Below, one piece after another: positions 33,771-46,049 of a DNA stretch of 64,000 bases. How positions within the stretch are numbered: the first letter of the stretch is position 1; each line of letters starts with the position of its first letter. The stretch is from assembly GCF_021130785.1 (NCBI RefSeq), contig NC_060215.1, positions 115,468,501 through 115,532,500 on the forward strand. The letters run 5' to 3'. Below the pieces are notes generated by a model. That model was not told where the DNA came from and did no database searches. It worked only from the letters and a program-made list of their open reading frames with translations. Origin of the DNA: Homalodisca vitripennis. Taxonomy: Eukaryota; Arthropoda; Insecta; Hemiptera; Cicadellidae. The translations under genes and the position numbers were made by a program.

Positions 33771-36580
33771 TCTTAGCTCTAACTTGTAAGATAGACCTTA
33801 CTTTACTTGTAAGATTACAAGCTCTATGATTTTACTCTTTCCTTCTTCCTGTTCATATCCAGTGATAAGTCTCCAGATCTAGAGCAGGATTTAGGCACTA
33901 GATTTAGATTAAGATATTAAAATTTGTTGTGTAACTGATTGAGAATGTATGGAGCCTATAAGATTGAAAATGTATACTTTTGAGACTGAAATTGCTGTCA
34001 TTGTAATTCAAGGCCAATAAAAGCAATAATATCAAAAACCTGTCACAAAAGAATTTGGATAAGAACTTTTACTTAGTTTCACAGGTCTAATAGAACAGAT
34101 TGCAATTGCGTGACAATTTTGAGTGCATTTGATTAAAGAAAAACAGATGACTTGAAATTTAGTTCTTTTAACAAATTACCTCAATATGAAGTTTATTTGA
34201 AATACTTATGTTATGACTTTATTTCTTTTGTATTTAGTGAAACGTCTAATATATAGCTAATTTCAAGTACTTTTTCTACAAAAGTAAATACATATTACCT
34301 TATTATATGCTCTGATCTGAATTTCAGACACTAGTTTGCAATAACTGACTTTAAATTAATTTTGGCATATAAATGTTGTTTTATATGTATGTATACACTC
34401 CTTTCTCAGATACTATCAAATATAACTTGAACGACTATGTCATTTTTAGTTAATTAACGGTATGTTTCTACAACAACCAAGATTGAAAACAATATTTTAA
34501 ACTAGAGTAGCTCAAAATTAATAGTAATCATCAGGGAAGAACATCAGAAAAATAATGGTACGCGAAAGAGTTCAAACACTGATTAATTGGCAAGGAGGAT
34601 ATTAAAGAGTGTAAACTAAAAAAAACTAATTAGGAGCTGATAAGGGAAAGAAAAATGCCCACGCTGACTCCACTTGGGAACCTAAGTATACAACATTACT
34701 CTTTTACAACCAGCAAAAACTTTAATTTAGAAACTGACCTACGGAAAACAGTGAGGAGGAAGAAAACAGCGAAAGACCGTCTATTTACACTATTATATCG
34801 TACCCGCTTGCTGTTTCTAGTCTACTCTATATTATCCTTGTGAATAGGTTGCACTCGGTGATATTACTAAACTATTACTGAAACCATTGCTCTTCACAAT
34901 TTATCTACTGAATGTCATCACAAAAACTATTCAAAGTTTGGAATAATATCAGACATTTTGAGTGATTTACTTAATTTTAGCATCGTATTTAATGAAGAAT
35001 TAAATATAATTTATTGCACTTATGCTTTTTCATCTAAAATTTCATTTCTATTTAATATTAATTGTACCTATTTAATTTGCAAATTATAAAATATACTTGT
35101 TTATAGTAAATAAATAATGAATCAATAACTCACTAATAACTAGCTCGTAGAACTACAGAAACCCTACAATACTTCAATGGGTGAAAAGTGCAGGAGATTC
35201 AAGTTCCTTATTTGTATCTATTCCAGGTAGTTTAAGTAATAATAACAAACAACAATGGATTAACCAGCTGTAGATAATAATATTATGAGATATATGAATC
35301 ATTTTCAACAGTAAAATTATATAGAAATGCTAAAATGAAAGTTCAGTAATAATTTAAAAACAATAAAAGGTAAATTTCAAGAGCAGAGTAATTATCTGTA
35401 GAAAATTTGTATAAATGATTCCAAATGAAACTGAACGATAATCGAATAACAATAAAATGTATTTTTTATCGTCATTGTTGGTTTCTTTTAATATATTTTC
35501 CATAACTAATGATTTTGTATTTTCCTTATTTATCTTAAGGAATTGGATTTTACTACGAATTGGATCGCCTTTGACTTGTGCTGTTGACTTGAGTGAGCCT
35601 TCTTTTACTTCACACAATGGAGATTATTGGAAAACTTCACAAATTCTCTGTTCTAGTAGATGAGTAGCTACAGAGTATGAAACAAGTAAACAAGAACTAC
35701 TGAAGGAATCCCAAATAGTTAAATTATGGGTCATATTTGAAAAAGATGATCCCAGAAATGTCTAAACTATTACTGGCATTACCACAATGGAGCGCAAAGT
35801 TGAGGAAATGAAGGAATGAAGTGCTGGTTTAACTTATTGATAGTTTTATTATGGATAAGACCCATAATTTACAGGTAGAACTTCTACAAAGTTCATCATT
35901 TTAAAAACGGAGTAATCATATTTCTTCCTCCAATAAGAGACCAATAAATCCAATCAGTAACGAAACCTTTACACCTGCATCCGGTCAAAACCCATCTAAA
36001 TAGTAAGTACAGGCCTACACTTACATCACCATTTTCATTCTCTAATGAACTTTAGTGAAGGAAAAAGTTTGTACAATAAAAACCCATAGTAACTTACAAG
36101 CTGGTTAGAGAAAGTAATTTGCTGTCCTTTCTAGTATCTCAAGATCGTTATTATTGAATAATTAATGTTGTTCAACCAATATATCATTCTCTTGAATATT
36201 GATTATAACGAATAAATAACACAGCAATAATATATCAGGCCAGTATGTATTTATTATATCACTATATTTGTAGAGGAAACAAATCTTTATAAATATGTTC
36301 CATTCTATTAACTTGTTAACTTATTTCAATCTTGTGTAGCTATGTGTATAAAATGTATGTGATATTTAACTAACAACTACATTCTATTCATGTGTTTGCA
36401 GGATAATGCTAAATTTACTGTTCTTCGGTAGAAATTTATTTGTACGAGAATTGAAAATAACACGGTATATGGATATAGCGCTGAAGAAGAATCTAAAAAA
36501 TGAATAAGGCCAAAGGAGCAAGAATGATGAAACCACAAAATCGTGTTCACTGTATATCAACGGGAAGTTTCGACTTCTAG
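33771..36580. other. AT-rich spacer
   Basis: No supported gene. Overlapping ORFs on both strands at 35354-35663 have no recognised motif. Confidence 0.5.
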
Positions 36581-36584
36581 TGTT

Positions 36585-36850
36585 GTATTCCGGGGCCGTT
36601 TCTCAACACGGGTTTTGGATTATTAATCAACGCGTGGGCCTGATATACGGCTGAGAATGACTTACTCTCTCTCGGCTGCCAAACTTATAAATAAAAAAGT
36701 CTAGCACAAGGTCAAAAGGAACAGATCTGACCGCTCGGAGCTTTGAGAAACTCATTTGCAGGTGTTACCTGTCCTAATTTATGCTTTAAATCGGACTAAT
36801 GGCCGCACTTGACAAATTAATGCAACTTCCATTGTTTTTATAATGCCCCT
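36585..36850. promoter_or_regulatory. Enhancer-like conserved-element candidate
   Basis: A GC-richer island without coding frames but dense in recognisable binding words. These are a nuclear-receptor monomer site CAAGGTCA (36707-36714, FTZ-F1/ERR type), the E-box dyad CAGGTGTTACCTG (36759-36771), a Sox-type CCATTGTT (36829-36836), attattaatca (36618-36628) and taatggccg/ttaatgca words of homeodomain type. The grouping suggests a developmental enhancer. Target and activity are unknown. Confidence 0.35.
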
Positions 36851-39800
36851 CTTATTTGTTCTGCTATATCAATCCTCACTCTGTTTACCCATAAGTATTT
36901 TGGAACATAAACCAGAAAGATAAATTCCTTACAAAAAAGCTTACTTACGTGCAATCTGTTCACTCATTACTACAGTATTTAACTGATAGCCGCAGTTGTA
37001 CGAGTTGAGTCATTGCACTAAGTTATTTGAACTTACAGGTGAACAAATTATATTCAAGACAGTATAATATTACTTTCGTGAATGATAGTTCGTAAAGAAT
37101 AGATTTTTAGTTTTTTTGTGTATTGGCAATCGGTTTAATTGGTTATTCTCGTCGTCGATTTCTTACGTGTTTCTAAAAAAACAATAATGCACATTCATAG
37201 TATGTTTTCGTTTCTAGAAAAGGGTGTTTCGAACTTCATATATTTCCGAAGTTGGCAGAAAACATTACATACTTTGTGTTTAAAATATTAGTTAATAATA
37301 CAACTTATTTCTATGACATATTTCGTAAAGTATTGCAGAAATTGTTTTTATATAGTATCGACTCAGTGGGTTTTTGGAACTATGACAGGATTGCAGACGA
37401 TTTAATTCATGTTCGAAGGATGTTGACAATTTTAGTTCTAAATAATTTAGAATCAGAATTGTCAAAATCAACAATTATTGTTGAATGCCCTTTGTGTTTA
37501 TAAATTTGATTTTTTATTATTGCTAAGAAAGTAATATGAGAGGCAGCTCTATAACTCGTACAATGAGAGAGGACATAACATAGCCATAATAATATATTTT
37601 TGTGAGTAAATAAAGGAATTAATTAAAACAAAGAGTAAAAGTGTTTCTATGCAAACTTTTGTAAATTCTCCAAACAACACTAATGGACATCAATTTCGTT
37701 TGTAATTGATTTGATGGAAATAATTAAAAAAATAAAATCCAAAATCCAGTCTCTCGTCTAGTTTTTGTTTGTGGTGTAAAAATATATTTAATAGAATAAC
37801 TTCATATGTTAATATTTATAGTTTGAATATTTATAGTAGATATGAACTAGCCCTTGAGTATTCCGAACATTTCGGTAGTTATGGTGTCTTCAGAGCCGGA
37901 TCTAGTGGCGACCATTTTGATTATAACACCACAATAACAGTGGTAAACGTCATGTATTTTACGACTTTATTTTGCCTCTTAGAAATGTGGAAGATAACTC
38001 ATTAAACAATATTATGAACTGCGTATTAACGCAACCAGACGCGTTTGATGTGTTTGATAACTGTGCAGGTCATCCATAAATTCTTTTTACACATGAAAAA
38101 ATTAAAATTCTTTTAAATGCACAAAATACCTATAGGCCTAATGCTATGATGGAAAATTAGGTAGTGTATGAGGTTTAACATTGTTCTTATGGGGAAAAAC
38201 TCAAGGTCGTTTCACTAACTAAGCCGGTACTTAACTGAAGAAGTGGTCTCGGCTTTATAGTGCACGCCACTAGGGTGATTCACCCCTGAGCCGCAATGCT
38301 TTTCATGGGACAGCCATTGGCCGTAGTGGTCACAGTGATCACTAAAAGTAAGTTAAAACGCTATTGCAAATAGAATTAAATTGGATCAATGAGCAAGGAC
38401 AAGTCCTATATACTGTGCTGTTCTTAGCTCGGTGACTACGCAGATATAACAGTACTGACCACTGAAAAGAGAAATTGGAGCCTCATTGATAAGCAGCTTT
38501 ATAGTATGAGTTTACGGTTGATATGAGATTAAACCTCTTACAGATAAACCCAAATATCCTAGAATGTGTATTGTATGTATGTATTGTATACAAATATTAT
38601 CTATACACATATAGCGAAGGCCAAAACAAGGTCTTTAATAATTCCAAATTCTGAAAATATGCAAATACCATCGACTGTAAAAGATACGATGACACATGAA
38701 CATGTAAGAATTATGTTTATTGTAATAAATAAATTTCTTAAGGAGTACCATACAACTTTCTGCTTCGTAGTACTTCTGCAAAAAGGGTAATATTATGAAA
38801 ACTACTTAAACATAGATTTTTTTGTATCTTAATAATGAAATATATAGCTTTTGTCGTATATCATAACATTTTATGTCATGAATTAACATCTAGTTTCACC
38901 AAAATCTGGTATCAAAGAAATGCTTAAAATAAAACATATTATTTGGATTGAGTGTTTACTCTTAATAATGTAAGTTTAAAATTGATTTATAATTTACAAA
39001 AATGGAGTAATGTTTAAGCCAAATTGTGTGTATTTAATTCACTTTCAGGTTTTAAACCTGTTTAAATTTTACCTATGTGTTCTTTATGAGTAATTTTGGC
39101 TACATCCTACCAGCTTCTTCTCATTGGAATCTAATGCTTCATAAATATCAATATTTTTTAATTGTCTACATTTTTATACTCTAAGGGTTAATTGCTGTAA
39201 ATATTTCTAGGTCCACACCTCCTGCGAGTGCTTAAACATTTTGGTGTCAAAATTCACCCCATAATATATTAAAAACTTGATAACAGTTAATTTTTACCGC
39301 TTTTCTATACATACATTACACACGCAAAATTACGGGCACAGGGACCCGTTAAAGAGCTCCCATCCCGCTTGTAAATAACGTTAGATGAGATTTAACATGA
39401 AAAATAATGCCCTTAGAATAACACATAGTGAGGAGCGACTACCAGGACTCCTAAGATTCTCCTTAATTAAAACAAAATAAAATGTTTGACGTATTACCCC
39501 AAAATAAATTTAAAAAGCCTGGTGGTTTACAAAATTTTAAGTTCCTGTAAAATTTTCAAACATATCAAACTATGTGGCATAAAGTCTAAAGTGTAACTAT
39601 CCAGAGTATAGATGTTTGTTTTTTTGAACGTTTACAAATTCGAACCTTTTTTTCATTCTCACCATGAGTTCAATTGAGAAAAACTAAACTTTAATTGACT
39701 TAAAGAATTTAATTTTAAATATACATAATAATTGCAGTGAAATTACAATTTGAAAATGTACATACTGTACATGTTAAAAATTTTAATGTGTAAATGATTC

Positions 39801-41110
39801 ATTGACTCTCTTTTGCTCTCCATATTTTCTCAAATAATTGCATTGGTTGTACTTTAATTTACCAAACTGCTTTATATATATTTCAGTGCAGTTCTAGTAC
39901 TATTGAAAATATAAATAAGTACGCAAAATCAAGGTCCTCCCAGCTGAGGATGTTTATGTAGACGAAATTAGATGTATAAAGAGTATACATAAGAAGAGAT
40001 ATGAATAAGAGATTCTGTTCTTTGGTTTATGATTAAAAAAAACTAGCGTCCATAAGATGATGTTCGGTCTCAACAATATAATTTGTGTCTTTTACTAAAG
40101 TACTTAATGAACCTAAAAGTATTGTTGTAGATTGGACTACTAAAATCAACTCATTAGTCTAAGAATTTTAACAATTGTTTATTTTTTTTACAAAATTGAA
40201 AATTTGAGCTGTATAGTCAGAAAGTAGTTTTCTGGATTTTTTGTGTAATTAAATATGTTGTAAGTCAACATTATCTTCCACGGCCTACAATCGAGGTAAT
40301 GATTCAACATCCTTACAATTGTTGTTTTTAAATATAACAATAATCTTTTATATTTAAATAACTTTATGTGCTTACATAATGGAATCCATATGCTTATACA
40401 TAATAAACATCACAGGCCATCTCAACCTGAAAGGAACATTTAATTTCAATTGAAAGGTTCCAAAATTCACCTTTATTCTGCTGATTCACACAAACCAAGA
40501 CTGTTCACGTCTGTGATCTGGGTTTTCTCGACTATGTAAGCACTCAATCACTCTTGACCTCCACGCTCTATGGCAGCTGTTGACATTTCTTGTCCAGTTC
40601 TTCAGGACCCCTTCCGGTCTCTGGATATTTTCACTTAGAACAGTACCCGTGCCGGATTGAACTAGTCACACATTTTGCCACGTCTGTGGTTGAATAAGTG
40701 TCCTGATATTTCCGTGATTTCATAGGTAAAACTTGGCCTACAACTGATGATTATCAGTTCAATTTTAAAATATAAATATACTACTTTATTTCTAGTTGTA
40801 TAAATGAAAAACAACCAAAAAGGGTGACAAATTTTTGGGTTAGTCGTAATGAGGTAAGAGGGAAATTACCATTTTCACATCGTGAACGTTACTTAAATAA
40901 CCTAAAAAGCAGAATTTAATCTGTGTATATAGACACTCTCCAACCAGTCCTTAGTTGAATAAACTAAATCCATTAGGAGAAACTGCTCAACAACTATGAC
41001 ACGTTCGTCAAAAATACGATCAGGAAGATTACCACAATAATATTTGTAAATTAATATAAGTGAACGAACTTCTGTAAAACCATACTTGTTCGAACAGGGA
41101 TAACATTTCA
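36851..41110. other. AT-rich spacer
   Basis: No supported gene. ORFs at 37252-37503, 37769-38005 and 38566-38790 look like chance openings. A GC-richer patch at 38220-38345 holds an AGTGGTCAC/AGTGATCACT direct repeat (38326-38344) and is otherwise unexplained. An 86-codon minus ORF (40902-41162) lies just below the 41.2-kb island and might be linked to it, but its codons are AT-rich and unrecognised. Confidence 0.4.
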
Positions 41111-41119
41111 GTCTAGACG

Positions 41120-41480
41120 TTCTGGCACATTTTTCGTAGTTTGGCGTTGAAGTCCAAACCAAACAGAAGAGTTCCGAGAGACAAACGTGTTCGGGTCCGA
41201 TCGCTAATACAACACGACGTCAGAAATTGGCAAGCGCATAGACGAGTCTCGGGAATGCGTGGTGATTTGTCCAGCCTATGTAGTTTATGTAGGGCGCACC
41301 GTCTGATGTACTGCGGCATGTCGTCACCTCCGCCTCCACCGCCATTTGGATCCCATCCGGGGCCGATCGGCAGTTCGGAGTTTGGCAGCCATCATCGCGG
41401 CACGGCGATTGGCGAGGCTAAGGCTGCTTTCAGAATTTTGCTTTCAACCTGTGCTGAAAACGGAGCCTAGACTGGAGCCT
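41120..41480. other. GC-rich island, promoter- or exon-like, strand unclear
   Basis: On the plus strand a 109-codon ORF (41141-41470) contains MSSPPPPPPFGSHPGPIG, with the six prolines encoded by mixed codons. On the minus strand an overlapping frame reads ELPIGPGWDPNGGGGGGDDM then PQYIRRC, from about 41385 down into the ORF 41113-41319. Both look protein-like because they are complementary. Promoter-type words are also present: CCGCCATTTGG (41338-41348, YY1/Pho), GCGATTGGCGAGG (41404-41416, reverse CCAAT) and gacgtcagaaatt (41216-41228). It could be a first exon with its promoter on either strand. I recognise no family. Confidence 0.3.
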
Positions 41481-42499
41481 ACATTTCCCAAACTATGTGA
41501 ACTCTATATAGAAACAAAGCACCTATACATCAAATCGTTTGGATAATGGAATATATATTTATATTTATCAGGTTCAGTTAAAAAATCGCAAAAAACCGTT
41601 TACTTCCATTTGTGAAATTCAATTCAGTAGTATATGTGTATGTGCGAATGAAACGGTCGCTTAAGTTATGCGTAGTATCATGTCGTTGCAATGCTATTCA
41701 TTGTAATAAAGCCTTGTAGAAAAATAAGGGTTGCAAACATCGCAAGCATTTTGTCTCTGACAGTCAGAGACTTCCAGTCCGAGATCTTCCGTCCTAATGG
41801 ATTTGAAATGCGTGCTTAACAAGCAACATGTAATGTAAAATTTTACATTTTTAAGCTTTCTCTATATATTATCCTTAAAATATTATTTAAACAGCACCAT
41901 CATGCAATGGTTTGTTCGACAGTCATTAGCGATTAAAATTATATGAGTAAATTTTCTAATCTAATAAAATGGTCTTAAACTATTTTAACTTTATAGCCAA
42001 AAATTCTAAAAAATCATAAAAGTGTCCCAGTATTCCAACAGCAAAAACTTTTCAAACGTGCTACAACAATTTCCATTACAATTTCGCTCCCTGAAGTTCT
42101 TTTATATATACATAAGAAAACAATAAAAATCATTAAAAATTCAATGAACCCATCAATTGGATAGATAGTGTGTGTATTCGCAGTGTTGACAGTGAGCCGA
42201 TCTATTCTTAATGTCACAAACTATAAGACCAAATCATTTGTTTGTTGTCATCAATGTGGATTGCATATGAAACGTCAATTTTAGTATCTGAAATTTAAAG
42301 ATGCATACCACCTCGAAGCAGCAACTAAGCTAATTCTCGTAGTCCTTATCAGTTCCAGTGCAGGAGTTAGTCTTCTCACTGGGTGGCCCCCCATCAAATG
42401 ATAGAATCTCTTCAACAATTTCACAGGCTTAAAAAGCTAACAATTTAAGGCGAGGTTTCAGTGCATTAGGTATTAAGGTGTTTTTAATATTATCCGGAA

Positions 42500-42600
42500 A
42501 TCTTCTCACCAAAAGAACACTTGCCTGTGAGGTAAATTTTGATAAAACACTGTTCTCGCATTCCGACCTGGCAGGTATCTTTGTCTCTCGCCTTATACTC
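42500..42600 (+). mobile_element. Degenerate tRNA-like (SINE) relic
   Basis: AGAACACTTGCCTGTGAGGTAA resembles a tRNA anticodon arm (TTGCC-CTGTGAG-like loop-GGTAA). About 30 bases on, TGTTCTCGCATTCCGACCTGGCAGG resembles a decayed B box and T-arm/acceptor. The D-arm and A box are not clear, so a functional tRNA is excluded. An old tRNA-derived SINE is likely, with uncertain ends. Confidence 0.35.
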
Positions 42601-43910
42601 TAATAAATAATAACCTATGTTTTAAGCGGATTTATATAAACAGCATTAACTTATTTCTAAAATTTCGAGATATTTAAAATAGTAAACTGTAGAAAATTTT
42701 TTAACGCTGCTTTGCTTCTTTAAAATTCTACGACACGAATTGCCTTTTTTGTAGTTTAGGCATTGTCATGAAATGATTGTTTCCACAGATTGCCCATTAT
42801 TCCACTCCGTAGGAACTGTGGGTAAAAATTAACATGTAAATATCCGAAATTTGTACCTGACTTGGACAGTAATTCGTGAGGTATTTATACAAAGAAGAAG
42901 AATTGCAATGAAGAATCATTTATGGAAATTGACAAGAATTCGCAAAAAACTCAATGTGATTATTCCACGACAACCCTCAATCAAAGTGTATTCAACAAGT
43001 TTCGAAAAGTTGACTTCCTGAAGTATGAAATCTACCAAGCTTGTAACTATTCATCTTTTAACAATTTTACATTGATAATTTGTTTTTTTGGGGGTCAAGT
43101 AATGGAAAAGTCTTAATATCTTGTAGATATTAACAACCTATTATCTTTCTAAATGCAACATTTCTTTACATTTTTGTAGTTATGAATGTTATATAAGTAG
43201 TAGGTAGTAGCAGTAGTAGTATTAAAAGTAGTATTCAGATTTATTTTTAATTTTCAAATATTCAAATACTGTTTACGCTTAGCCTAATTTCATTTTTATT
43301 GTACAGGAATGGGTCCGGGAGAATTTAAATTTAAAATGTTGCAGTTATTTAAGTTTCCCTCAACTACATTATTTTATGTAACATATTACATAATATACGA
43401 AATATGAAAATTATTTTCTTTTGATGGTCTGCCATAATAATTGTTATTTCATTTATTTAAAGAACAATTAAATACATAAGCATTTCAACATTGTTATTTG
43501 TTATTAGGGGTTTATTGTGCTGGACTATTCAAAATTTATTCTTTAAAGTTCACAGAAAACATTTTATTCCGTGTTTCTCTTCTATCTGGGGATAAGGAAT
43601 GTCGCGTGATTGTTGTCCTCAATAATTTCTTTGTGTCAGGTACAAACACACGCCTATATGTACAGAAATTAGTAAGTTATTCAATATCTTTTTAATTAGT
43701 GTCTATAATAAGGTGACTGTATCTAAGCCTTTCTGGACGTAAAACTTATTTAATCAAAAATTTCGTCACCTAAATATCTCACACATAGATTAAGGTGCGC
43801 AATCAATTAAGGGTTGGGTTATTTTTACAATTCGTTATTGTTATTTGTCACAGCCCTTTAATTAAGTCAGAAAAATATAACACTCTTTAACATTTAAACG
43901 CATGTTACAT
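42601..43910. other. AT-rich spacer with (AGT)n patch
   Basis: Contains an impure AGT/TAG trinucleotide microsatellite at 43194-43234. No supported gene. Confidence 0.5.
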
Positions 43911-43914
43911 ACAC

Positions 43915-44221
43915 ATTTATCTGTACAAGCACTTCCAAAACGTGTTGACTTCCATAACTTCTTGATTATGTGATTTTGATACGTACACTGGCCTAAATTG
44001 TTCACATCTGACGACCATATTTGAGATTCTCGAGAATACTTCTGATGAGCTCGTTAAGAGTCTGTTGAAATGAAAATTACTTAGAAGAATCGGCTCACTG
44101 AGATGGAACATTGATAACTCGTATGTTGGCTGTTCGATCAGGTTTTGTGCTTTGCAGGTTTTTTGCTTGTGGATCAGGCCTCGGACTCAATTAGCATATC
44201 TCCAAGAGGGACATTCCCGGG
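43915..44221. other. GC-richer sequence downstream of candidate exon (minus-strand sense)
   Basis: If the exon at 44222-44359 is real, this would be its 3' untranslated region. It is moderately GC-rich, with ttcccgggtcagagg (44213-44227) and a gagattctcgagaatac dyad (44023-44038). No domain is seen in the 64-codon minus ORF 43917-44111. Confidence 0.25.
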
Positions 44222-44359
44222 TCAGAGGTAGCAGGAGGACTGCACCAGCCGGCTGTAAATCTCAGATGGTATTCCAAGCTTGTTGGCAGCGTCCTGGGCA
44301 CTCGCTGCTGTGACGTGGCGGCGGCGAACGTAGGGCGTCGTAACGTCCAGGATCGTGCA
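44222..44359 (-). CDS. Candidate terminal coding exon, unidentified
   Basis: On the minus strand a frame runs from a possible 3' splice site (CTGCCAG| at 44360) through 45 codons to TGA at 44222-44224. It contains RRRHVTAASAQDAANKLGIP and ends SSCYL. Third positions are mostly C/G in AT-rich surroundings, and the peptide looks like a real charged/helical segment. The AA..LGIP spacing faintly recalls small helix-turn-helix motifs, but I do not claim that. A second acceptor-like TTTCAG|ATG lies about 40 bases upstream at 44399-44404 and would use another frame (73-codon ORF 44262-44483). No poly(A) signal is evident nearby. It could also be exon debris from a transposon. Confidence 0.33.
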   Translation of the reverse strand, partial: CTILDVTTPYVRRRHVTAASAQDAANKLGIPSEIYSRLVQSSCYL

Positions 44360-44879
44360 CTGGCAGTGATTTCATCTCTTCTTTATACGTGTATTTCATC
44401 TGAAAGAGTTTCAAATTGTTAACTTTAGGAGAATAAGTAGAGTACAGGCTTACAACAATGAGGAAACGTAAAATCATAAGCAATCTGCAGTATTTTGTCC
44501 ACAGGTTAGACTATAACTGCCTGACATTCCAAGAGTTGTTGATTACTTTTCAACGGAAAAATGGTTTATTCTTTGTTTCACTAAAGCTAGACCATGTAAA
44601 GATAACATTTTTAAGTCATCTAATCTGTAAGAACAGAATCCTTTTGCATCATCTCCACGTTAAAGAACACGTGTGCTTGTAGAAGACGGTTGTAATCAAA
44701 GATATCAAATTGAGTTTAAATGATGTAGATATTGAAACCCATTCTATATAACTTCGTGACCATTTACAATCTAAGTGATTTCGAGTTTTCCGTACCGAGG
44801 ATTGATACAGGCTATCAAATTTAAAACTTTGATTAATTAAATCGTAATACAGTTTGGCTATAAAAGTGCACAAAGTTCA

Positions 44880-45430
44880 TCCCCGTCTCCAGCCGACGAA
44901 AGGAAAGCAGTTAGGAAAAGGAAGAAACTGTAACTGGGCTCGAGTAAACAGGTCTTATTTATGATAGAGTTTTGACTCTGAGCCGAATAAATTTCCAGAA
45001 GGTTTCTGAAACTACTTAGTGTACTCGTGGGTTCTCATATGGCGCGCTCGGCGATGGAACGAGAGGCTACTAATTCCCGAGATATTTCCGTCATTTGCAT
45101 TTTAAATTCCGCTCGGAAACTTTGTAAATTCGCCGCGCCAGCGCCATGCTGTGGAGCGCCTCCTGCCTGAATAATGAAAAAGTTGGCCCGGCGTTGGCAA
45201 CTTTTAAGTAATGGCAGCGGGCGACTTAGGAACTGCGATAAATCGAAACTCGACAAAGTCGATCCAGCGAGTATCGAAAGTGACAAATCGACTCGGGCGA
45301 CCCGCGGTGAAAAATTATTTTATTTGTCCCGTTGGACGGAATTTGTGGCCGCATTTATTACGATTGGATTAATGAAGCTGTCGAAAGGTTTTCAGCCGAC
45401 GCGTTTGTTTTCTTCATATTCTTTCAACGC
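44880..45430. promoter_or_regulatory. Enhancer-like conserved-element candidate
   Basis: A clear GC-richer island. It contains an exact octamer (POU) word ATTTGCAT (45093-45100), an 8-bp inverted repeat AAAAGTTG (45178-45185)/CAACTTTT (45198-45205), several TCGA-rich words between 45237 and 45290, and TTTATTACGATTGGATTAATG (45354-45374), which has caudal-like and bicoid/Otx-like GGATTA cores. Frames of 83-87 codons are open on both strands (45035-45286 minus, 45174-45437 plus), as expected where stop codons are rare. Motif density and the lack of splice signals favour a regulatory element. Confidence 0.35.
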
Positions 45431-46049
45431 ACAGTAGTTATCTTCTTGAAAACCAATCTCACATATTGTCGAAAGCATCCTGTCTTAGACATCAAGATAG
45501 ATTATTATCCAATAAGTAAAAGTTAGTAGTAACTTACAAAATAATAAACTAGGACTTTCTTTTTGACTCATTATTCCACTATTCTATAAATTCAACTACT
45601 ATATCTAGGATTTTAAACTTTTTGAACGAATAATAAAAACTAAATCAAAACGTAGAGTGATATATAAAATGAAAACAATAGTTGTAATTATTAAACGCAA
45701 CGATCTTTAGCTGAAATATTTTAGGTCCAATATTGAAAAGTATAAATTCGGTATAAAATAAAATATTTAGTAGTCTACTGTATTTTTGATTATCACATGC
45801 TTGTTTCATTAAAACTTTCTCACTAGACGATATTTTCATTTATATAACACAAATCGCTTTCTACAAATCAAATAAACTGGGAGGCTAGATATAAGTGGTA
45901 CACATTATGAAGAAATAATGTACTAGTAATTACAAAAATGAGAGTATATTACACTACTACGATAAACATTGGGTCCTGTTTTTGAAAATTAGAATAAATT
46001 TATTAATTACTGGATCATAGTTTTGTATTGAGTAAAAAACCGCTACATG
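45431..46049. other. AT-rich spacer
   Basis: Nothing recognised. Confidence 0.5.

Noticed and set aside
45035..45437. 83- and 87-codon ORFs on opposite strands
   Set aside because: Both are open because the island is GC-rich and stop-poor. Motif content and lack of splice sites favour a regulatory element.
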